Part shown: positions 1-5,186 of the stretch, piece after piece
Layout: the number at the start of each line of letters is the position of its first letter
Numbering within the stretch: position 1 is the first letter of the stretch
Assembly: GCA_903930165.1 (NCBI GenBank)
Contig: CAIYXO010000592.1
Location: 1-5,186, forward strand
Direction of reading: 5' to 3'
Length of the DNA stretch: 5,186 nt
DNA from: an uncultured Verrucomicrobiota bacterium
GTDB lineage: Bacteria; Verrucomicrobiota; Verrucomicrobiia; Limisphaerales; UBA9464
Program-made: the position numbers and the translations under genes
The notes under the pieces: model-generated
Database searches by the model: none
The model's input: only the letters and a program-made list of their open reading frames with translations
What the model was told of the DNA's origin: nothing

Positions 1-104
1 CCCTCCAGCACCCGATCCCTATCGCGTCGAAGTAGGACCAGGGCCATACCCAAGGCCGCCAACGCCAAGGCGCAACGGACGAGGAACATCCGCGTCCGTC
101 CCAT
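1..104 (-). CDS. 5' end of an unidentified gene downstream of recB, with hydrophobic N-terminus (partial)
   Basis: Only the first 34 codons are in the window; the gene runs off at base 1. The ATG shares its A with the recB stop (TGATG) and is preceded by a strong Shine-Dalgarno sequence, so a real start translated from the recB transcript is likely. The peptide begins MGRTR, continues with a hydrophobic stretch at about residues 6-25 (interrupted by Arg10 and rich in Leu, Ala and Val), then turns charged (RRDRDR at 26-31). This follows the positive-inside pattern of a signal anchor or single N-terminal membrane helix; I see no obvious signal-peptidase site in the visible part. recD would be expected at this place, but RecD is a cytoplasmic helicase and does not normally start with such a segment. 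The gene may therefore be an unrelated inner-membrane protein. The product cannot be named from 34 residues. Confidence 0.6.
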   Translation of the reverse strand, partial: MGRTRMFLVRCALALAALGMALVLLRRDRDRVLE

Positions 105-3100
105 CAATCCTCCCTCCGGTCGTCAACCAGGCGCGCGGAAAGCTCCCGGAGGAACTCCGGAGTGGGACGGTCATGGAACACGCCCCGGCCGGGATGCGCG
201 GGATCGGTCCCGCGGACGAACAGGTACCAGGCTCCGCCGAGGTGCCGGCCGGGATCGTATCCGGGCATGCGCGCGAGGAGGTGCCGGTCCAAGGCCAGGA
301 GGTAGAGGTGGTATTGCAGCAGGTACTGCGAAGCCAGCATCGCCTCGAAGACCGCCTTCGCCGTGTAGTCCTCGGGACGCGGCCCGAGCACGTTCGACTT
401 CCAGTCCACCACGTGGAACCGGCCGTCCTGGCGGAACACGAGGTCGATCTTGCCCGTGAGGTAGCCCCGCACCGGATCGAATCCGAGACGGGAAAGGGCC
501 TCGGGCCAACGGCTCCAGTCACCCGGCCGCCCGTGCCGCGCGGCCACCTCCGCGAGGTCCGCCGGGACGATCCGCCGCAACGGGAGATGGAACGGCACCT
601 CGCAGCGCCAGCCCGACATCGGCACGTCCGACAACCGGAACGAACTTCCGTCGGTCCCGGCCAAGGGCGCCGCCAAGGTCCTGCGGATCTCCCCGACGAC
701 CCGCGGGACGAGCCCGGGGATCCTGTAGCCGCCAATCTCCAGGCGTTCGGTCACAAGGCCTTCCAGTCCCGTATCCGTGTCCGCCAAACCCGGAAGCCGC
801 TCGAAGATCGCATGGAGCACCTCGCCCGCCGCCGCGCCGCGGAACGGATCGGGAGGCAGCGGGCTCTCCACCGCGGGCTCGGCGGCGGCTGCCGGCTGGG
901 TGTCCGGCTCGGCGTCCGCCTCCGGCAATTCCCGGGCATGGCCGGTCAGGGACGAGTAGCTCGCGACTCTCCAGTCCGGGGCGACGGTGCCCCGGAAGGC
1001 CCTCGGCACCGGCTGGAAGGCGGGATCGGTTGGGGCCGGTTCCGCGGAACCGGTCCGTACGGTCGACTCCAACTCCGTCAACGCCACGCTTCCCGCCGGG
1101 AGTGTCGCCATCCAGTCCTCCAGCTCCCCCCGCAGGTCGGCGAATTCCTTCCCGGGCTTCAGCCGTTCCTTCAACCGCTCGGCGACCACGCGCAGCGGGA
1201 TTCGGTCCGCTCCCGCCGGCGGATGCAACAGCCAGCCGAGCGCCGAACCCTCGGAACCGCCGTTCCTCCGCGGCACCGCCCCCCAAACCACATGGCACCG
1301 GTTGCGCGCCCGGGTCAGGGCGACGTAGATGAGACGCAGCCGTTCCGCGATGCCCTCGCCGTCCGCGATCTCCTTCGCCCGTTCGCAGGTCTCGCCGGAA
1401 CCGGAGACGTCGACGTGCAGGCGCCTTTCGTCGTCGGGATCGTGGAAGGCCACCGGGGAGCCCGGCTTCCTCCGGACGGAGCCGGGCTCCCACAGGAACG
1501 GGCAGAACACCACCGGGTACTCCAAGCCCTTGCTCGCATGGATGGTCACCAGCCGGACCGCGTCGTCGTCGCGGTCCAGACGCAGCAGGTGCTCGTCGTC
1601 CGGGGAGCCGTCGGCGTCCGCGAGGTGGCGCTCGAACCAGTCGAGGAGCGCCTGCGGACCGAGCCGGGCCGCCGCGGCCGCGCGCTGCAGGATCTCCGCC
1701 AGTTGGGCGAGGTTGGTGAAGCGGCGTTCGCCGTCGGGCAGCGGCAAAACACGGTCACGGAGGTCGGAACCCGAAACGAACGCCTCCCACGCGGCGAGGA
1801 AGCCCAGTCTCCGCCAACGCTCCCCGTGCTCGGTGAAGGCCGCCACCAGCCGGCTCCAGCGCGCCGGCTGACGTCCGGCCACGTCCAGTTCGCCGGCGCT
1901 CCAGCCCACCATGACGCCCGCAGCGGCGGCCCTCAGCTCCCGCTCGGTGGCGCCGGCGACGAGCGCCCGCATCCACAGGCGCAACTGTTCCGCCTCGGGT
2001 GTGCCGAAGATGCGCTCCTGGGTTTGGCGCACCGTCGCGATGCCCCGCGCCCGCAACGCGTCCTCCACCAGGACCGCCTCGCCATGGCGGACCACCAGCA
2101 CGGCGACGTCCCGCGGCCGCAGCCGGACGAACCCGCCTCCGGGCTGTGCGAACCCCGTGCGTGATTCGCCGAGCATCCGCGCGATCCGGTCGGCCACCTT
2201 CTCCGCCACCGAGGAGGCCTGCGCCGCCTTCACCGTCTCGCCCGGCCCGGGTTCCCACCAGTCGACCTGCAGCGGCGGACGGCGGACGCCGGCCTCCTCG
2301 AACGGGTACCGATCCGCGGGACCGCGCGCCTCGACCGGCTCGAACCCGATCGCCGGCAACACGAACGGATTCGCGCCGGGCCGCCCGAAGACCGCGTTGA
2401 CGGCTTCCACGAGCCGCGATTCCGACCGGTAGTTCGCCGGCAGTGTGAACCGCCTCGAGACCAGGCCCGCCGCTTCGAGATAGGCGAAGACGTCCGCGCC
2501 GCGGACGCTGTAGATCGCCTGCTTCGGGTCCCCCACCAGGCAGAGCAGATGCCGAGTCGTGCCGTCCGCGAACAGCCGCCGGAAGAGGGAGAACTGAACC
2601 GGGTCGGTGTCCTGGAACTCGTCGATCAGGGCGGCCCGCATGCGCCGCCGGACCGACTCCACAAGCCCTGGCCCATGATGTCCCTCCAGCGCCTCCGACA
2701 AACGCTGGCGCAGGTCGGAGAAGGTCAGGCTGCGCCGGCGTTCCAGGGCCTCGGAAAGCCCCCGTCGGAACCCTTCCACGAACTCCGCCCTCAACGCGGC
2801 GGCCCACAACCGCAGACTCCCTTCGTCGACCGCCGTTCCGTCGCCGGCCTCCCGTTCCGCCGCCACCCGGGCGGCCACGGCGCCCGACTCGAAGTCGGGG
2901 TCCACCGTGAACTCCGCGAGGTTCTGCAAGGCCCGCGCGAGTTCGCGCAGCGACTCCACCGTCACTCCCGCGGATTCCGCCATCCGCGCTCCCACCGTGC
3001 CCGCCTCTCCGTAGAACCGGCGACGCCAGAAGTCGTCCACCCATCGGTCCCGCTCCACGGCGACGTCCGCCGCAAACTCCGCGTCGAAAAGGGTCCGGGT

Positions 3101-3514
3101 CTCGAACGCGTGCTCCTGCAGGACGCGCTGGCAGAAGCTGTCGATGGTGCAGACCGGCGCCTGTTCGAAGGTCTCCAGCGCGGACGCCAATCGCGCCCCC
3201 AGCACGGCCCTGTCGGAACGTTGCAGGATCGCCGAGACCAGCGCGGACTCGCCCGAAGCCGGCAGCGGGCGGCCGGCAGCGGACCGTTGGGCCAAGGCCA
3301 GCAGGTTCCGGATCCGGCCGCGCAGCTCCGCCGTGGCCGCACGGGTGAAGGTGACCACCAGGATCTCGTCCACGCGCAGCCCCGTCTCGGCGACCAGTCG
3401 CAGGTAGATTCCGGCGATCGCGTAGGTCTTGCCGGTTCCGGCACTGGCCTCCAGCAGCGTGGTCCCGGGCTCCAACGGCGTCTCAAGCAGGTCGAATCGA
3501 CGGCTCGCGATCAC
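104..3514 (-). CDS. recB: RecBCD enzyme subunit RecB (exonuclease V beta chain), helicase-nuclease
   Basis: A complete 1136-residue protein, close to E. coli RecB (about 1180). In RecBCD it is the 3'-to-5' SF1A motor, carries the only nuclease site, and loads RecA after Chi. Helicase motifs run in order: Walker A ASAGTGKT (23-30), VVTFTRAATAELRGRI (53-68), CTIDSFCQRVLQEHAFET (122-139), Walker B IDEFQDTD (297-304), VGDPKQAIYSVRGAD (327-341), LPANYRS (358-364), VTIHASKGLEYPVVF (656-670) and YVALTRAR (730-737). A poorly conserved Ala/Pro/Glu-rich linker follows (about 860-892). The C-terminal nuclease domain has GEVLHAIFERL with His901, GKIDLVF with Asp1024, VVDWKSN with Asp1037 and Lys1039, and QYLLQYHLY (1063-1071), matching the metal-binding His/Asp/Asp/Lys set and Q/Y motif of the family. 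The GTG start overlaps the recC stop (GTGA), follows GGAGGT by five bases, and puts Walker A where RecB has it. The open frame extends 171 codons further upstream, but that part is out-of-frame recC. Confidence 0.97.
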   Translation of the reverse strand: MIASRRFDLLETPLEPGTTLLEASAGTGKTYAIAGIYLRLVAETGLRVDEILVVTFTRAATAELRGRIRNLLALAQRSAAGRPLPASGESALVSAILQRSDRAVLGARLASALETFEQAPVCTIDSFCQRVLQEHAFETRTLFDAEFAADVAVERDRWVDDFWRRRFYGEAGTVGARMAESAGVTVESLRELARALQNLAEFTVDPDFESGAVAARVAAEREAGDGTAVDEGSLRLWAAALRAEFVEGFRRGLSEALERRRSLTFSDLRQRLSEALEGHHGPGLVESVRRRMRAALIDEFQDTDPVQFSLFRRLFADGTTRHLLCLVGDPKQAIYSVRGADVFAYLEAAGLVSRRFTLPANYRSESRLVEAVNAVFGRPGANPFVLPAIGFEPVEARGPADRYPFEEAGVRRPPLQVDWWEPGPGETVKAAQASSVAEKVADRIARMLGESRTGFAQPGGGFVRLRPRDVAVLVVRHGEAVLVEDALRARGIATVRQTQERIFGTPEAEQLRLWMRALVAGATERELRAAAAGVMVGWSAGELDVAGRQPARWSRLVAAFTEHGERWRRLGFLAAWEAFVSGSDLRDRVLPLPDGERRFTNLAQLAEILQRAAAAARLGPQALLDWFERHLADADGSPDDEHLLRLDRDDDAVRLVTIHASKGLEYPVVFCPFLWEPGSVRRKPGSPVAFHDPDDERRLHVDVSGSGETCERAKEIADGEGIAERLRLIYVALTRARNRCHVVWGAVPRRNGGSEGSALGWLLHPPAGADRIPLRVVAERLKERLKPGKEFADLRGELEDWMATLPAGSVALTELESTVRTGSAEPAPTDPAFQPVPRAFRGTVAPDWRVASYSSLTGHARELPEADAEPDTQPAAAAEPAVESPLPPDPFRGAAAGEVLHAIFERLPGLADTDTGLEGLVTERLEIGGYRIPGLVPRVVGEIRRTLAAPLAGTDGSSFRLSDVPMSGWRCEVPFHLPLRRIVPADLAEVAARHGRPGDWSRWPEALSRLGFDPVRGYLTGKIDLVFRQDGRFHVVDWKSNVLGPRPEDYTAKAVFEAMLASQYLLQYHLYLLALDRHLLARMPGYDPGRHLGGAWYLFVRGTDPAHPGRGVFHDRPTPEFLRELSARLVDDRRED
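109..117 (-). promoter_or_regulatory. Shine-Dalgarno sequence of the gene following recB
   Basis: On the minus strand the last recB codons contain GGAGGGAGG, that is two overlapping GGAGG cores. They lie 8 and 4 bases before the ATG whose first base is at 104. The second core is rather close; the first has ordinary spacing. Together with the one-base TGATG overlap, this supports the start and suggests translational coupling to recB. Confidence 0.7.
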
Positions 3515-5186
3515 GCGGCACCTCCGGCGCCCGCAGCCTTGCGGCCACCCTTCGACGAACGCTTCGGCTTCGATTCCTCGGCGGCCCGGAACAAGGGCAG
3601 GAACCGCTCCACCGAGATCCGCTCGAACTCCGGGTCGAAGGGATCCTCCCCGAGTCGCGAGAAGCAGAGAGTGAAACAGGGATCGCTCCCTTCCCCGCGC
3701 ACCCGTTCGCTTCCGTCCCACGCTTCGCGCGCCACCCGCAGCGCCGCCTCCCGACGCCAGGCCTCCGGCGCCGTCGGGTTCTCCTCCTCGGCGACACCTC
3801 CCGCGTAGGCCAGCCCACATTCCGGAAACGCCGGGACGACCTTCCGCCGCGACGTCTCCATCAGGTCCAGCCAGGCCGCCAACTCGGCCCGCGGATCCCC
3901 GGGAACCCGCAGTTCCAGCCGCTTCGGCTCGTCCTTCTCGAGGTGGATCCATCGGCCCACCGACGACGACGGACGGTCCGGCGCCGCGTCGAGGTCCGCG
4001 GCACGGCACGCCAACAAGTCGATCCACAACGCCAGGAGGTCCCGAGCACGGACCCGCGCCGGGCGGTGCCGAAGGGGACCGCCGGCGGCGTCCACCGCGA
4101 CCCGACCCACGAGCAGGCGCTTCCCGACACGGAGGCGGAGGACCCTTTCCTGTGGCCCGCCGTCACCCCGGGCCTCGCCCACCGCCCCGGCGAACCGGCG
4201 CATGAGGGACACCTCGTCCTCCCACGCCAGCATTCCGGTTTCGCCCAGCGGCAGCCGGCCGGTCTCCTTCCAGGATGCCGGACCCGGATCCGACCCGGTC
4301 GGTTCCCCGAGGAAGTGTTCCACCAGTTCCGTCCTCAGCCCGTGGCGCCCGAGTCCCTCCAACGCGAAGGGTTCCCGCACGGCCAGGATCTCGTCGTCCT
4401 TCGGCAGCCGTAGGCCCAGCCGGCGCTCCAGGAACCACCGCGCCGGGTTCGCCGCGAACGCCTGGAGGTCCGCAAGAAGGATGACTCCCGGCTCGGAGGC
4501 CTCCGCCACAGGTCCCGTCGTCTGTCCTCCGTCGGGATCCTCCAGGGGGTCCGCGCAGAACCGGGCTGGAAGCCGGCGTGGTCCCGAGAGCAGGCGGGCC
4601 GCTCGGGCCGCGCCCGCCGAATGGGTGAACCGCCGCGGGTTGCCGACGAAGTGGTCCGCGCTCCACGGATGCAGCCGGTGCCGCACCACGAGGTCCTTCG
4701 CGACATCGTCGCCCCAACGCTCCGCCAGCGTGTCGAGCAGGTCCGCCACGACGACCGACGGCGGAGCCTCGGTGCCGTCTCGGACCGAGAGCCCGGGATG
4801 GCTCAGGTACAGCCGCTCGCGGGCCGACAGCACGGTCTCCAGGAACAGGTACCGGTCGTCCTCGCCGCGCGAGGCGTCGCCCGGCGCCGGATGCCGCGCC
4901 ATCAGGTCGAACTCCGGCACCGGACGCCGACGCGGGAAGGTGTCGTCGGAAAGCCCCAGCACGCACAGCACGCGGGAAGGCACGCTCCGCATCGGCTGGA
5001 AGGCGCAGAAGGTCACGCCTCCCGACAGGAACCCCCCGCCGCTCGACGAGGACTCCAGCCGCGTCCGCAACGCCTCGGCCACCACGGCCACGGTGACGGG
5101 TCCCGTTTCCCCGGCGGCCGCCAGTCCTCCCAGGGCCTCGCGGACCACGGCGAGGTCGTCCACGGGATCCGTGCCGCAGTCGAAGA
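3511..5186 (-). CDS. recC: RecBCD enzyme subunit RecC (exonuclease V gamma chain), C-terminal half (5' end outside window)
   Basis: The gene enters at base 5186 already in frame (first full codon TTC at 5184-5182) and shows 557 codons plus TGA, about half of a typical RecC of roughly 1100 residues. RecC is the scaffold of RecBCD: it splits the duplex, channels the strands to RecB and RecD, and reads Chi in the 3' strand. Numbered from the first full codon, the diagnostic block is GVTFCAFQPMRSVPSRVLCVLG (56-77), then SDDTFPR (79-85), FDLM (92-95) and DDRYLFLETVLSARERLYLS (109-128), as in E. coli RecC. Further on, LADLQAFAANPARWFLERRLGL (237-258) followed by EPFALEGLGRHGL (271-283) begins the nuclease-like C-terminal domain, which lacks catalytic activity in the family. 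The family core ends near FLPLFRAAEE (528-537); a basic Lys/Arg then Ala/Gly-rich tail of 20 residues follows. The GTG at 5163 is an internal Val codon, not a start. Confidence 0.95.
   Translation of the reverse strand, partial: FDCGTDPVDDLAVVREALGGLAAAGETGPVTVAVVAEALRTRLESSSSGGGFLSGGVTFCAFQPMRSVPSRVLCVLGLSDDTFPRRRPVPEFDLMARHPAPGDASRGEDDRYLFLETVLSARERLYLSHPGLSVRDGTEAPPSVVVADLLDTLAERWGDDVAKDLVVRHRLHPWSADHFVGNPRRFTHSAGAARAARLLSGPRRLPARFCADPLEDPDGGQTTGPVAEASEPGVILLADLQAFAANPARWFLERRLGLRLPKDDEILAVREPFALEGLGRHGLRTELVEHFLGEPTGSDPGPASWKETGRLPLGETGMLAWEDEVSLMRRFAGAVGEARGDGGPQERVLRLRVGKRLLVGRVAVDAAGGPLRHRPARVRARDLLALWIDLLACRAADLDAAPDRPSSSVGRWIHLEKDEPKRLELRVPGDPRAELAAWLDLMETSRRKVVPAFPECGLAYAGGVAEEENPTAPEAWRREAALRVAREAWDGSERVRGEGSDPCFTLCFSRLGEDPFDPEFERISVERFLPLFRAAEESKPKRSSKGGRKAAGAGGAA
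3520..3525 (-). promoter_or_regulatory. Shine-Dalgarno sequence of recB, inside the recC 3' end
   Basis: GGAGGT on the minus strand ends five bases before the recB GTG (first base 3514) and lies within the last recC codons. It decides the recB start over the much longer upstream open frame. With the four-base GTGA stop/start overlap it implies recB translation coupled to recC, a simple way to keep the two subunits in balance. Confidence 0.8.

Noticed and set aside
398..409. Trp instead of the E. coli Tyr in the RecB nuclease DYK motif (DWK at residues 1037-1039).
   Set aside because: The metal-binding Asp and Lys are kept, and the middle position tolerates different bulky residues in this nuclease family, so no functional claim is warranted.
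19..735. Minus-strand open frame of 238 codons overlapping the recB end and continuing past its stop.
   Set aside because: It is out of frame with the conserved nuclease domain, Ser/Arg/Thr-rich and without motifs; it closes with TAG at 21-19. There is no sign of a frameshift in recB, whose own frame stays intact to its C-terminus.
1843..2099. Two copies of the E. coli Chi octamer GCTGGTGG on the minus strand (1850-1843 and 2099-2092), inside recB.
   Set aside because: Both arise from the common CTG-GTG (Leu-Val) codon pair. A G-rich octamer is not surprising in this composition, and the Chi sequence of this organism is unknown. A genome-wide over-representation and strand-bias test would be needed.
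173..2164. Long plus-strand open frame (663 codons) opposite recB.
   Set aside because: It is a codon-aligned shadow of a high-G+C gene. The translation is Arg/Pro/Gln/His-rich with no recognisable motifs, while the minus strand encodes every RecB motif.
1755..3044. Minus-strand open frame of 429 codons in another frame inside recB.
   Set aside because: The Gly/Arg-rich translation with no family features is a frame shadow of recB.
2549..3808. Plus-strand open frame of 419 codons spanning the recB start and recC end.
   Set aside because: It is the antisense of two well-supported genes, has low-complexity composition and no domain, and is expected from G+C-rich third positions.
3515..4027. 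171-codon upstream extension of the recB open frame starting at 4027.
   Set aside because: It lies out of frame over the conserved end of recC, is Gly/Arg-rich without family similarity, and the GTG at 3514 has a good Shine-Dalgarno and the correct distance to Walker A.

Overview
The window is a compact minus-strand segment of a recombination operon from a high-G+C bacterium (most third codon positions are G or C; base composition judged by eye, not counted). Reading along the minus strand, from high to low coordinates, it holds the C-terminal half of recC (5186 to 3511), a complete recB (3514 to 104) and the first 34 codons of a third gene (104 to 1). No plus-strand gene is supported, and no non-coding stretch is longer than a few bases.

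RecB and RecC are subunits of the RecBCD (exonuclease V) helicase-nuclease. This enzyme processes double-strand breaks and loads RecA after Chi recognition. RecB shows all the SF1A helicase motifs and an intact C-terminal nuclease active site, so an active enzyme is expected. RecC shows the family's conserved GVTFCAFQPMRSVP / FDLM / DDRYLFLE block. The genes overlap by 4 bases (recC/recB, GTGA) and 1 base (recB/third gene, TGATG). Both downstream starts have strong Shine-Dalgarno sequences, which suggests one transcript with translational coupling. No ptrA lies between recC and recB, unlike in E. coli.

recD would be the usual next gene, but the visible N-terminus of the third gene is a basic stretch followed by a hydrophobic segment. 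That looks more like a membrane anchor or signal peptide than RecD. The taxon cannot be fixed from this window. An E. coli-type RecBCD (rather than AddAB) together with high G+C fits several proteobacterial and some other Gram-negative lineages. Apart from the identity of the third gene, this is an ordinary housekeeping DNA-repair region, and I see no new system in it.
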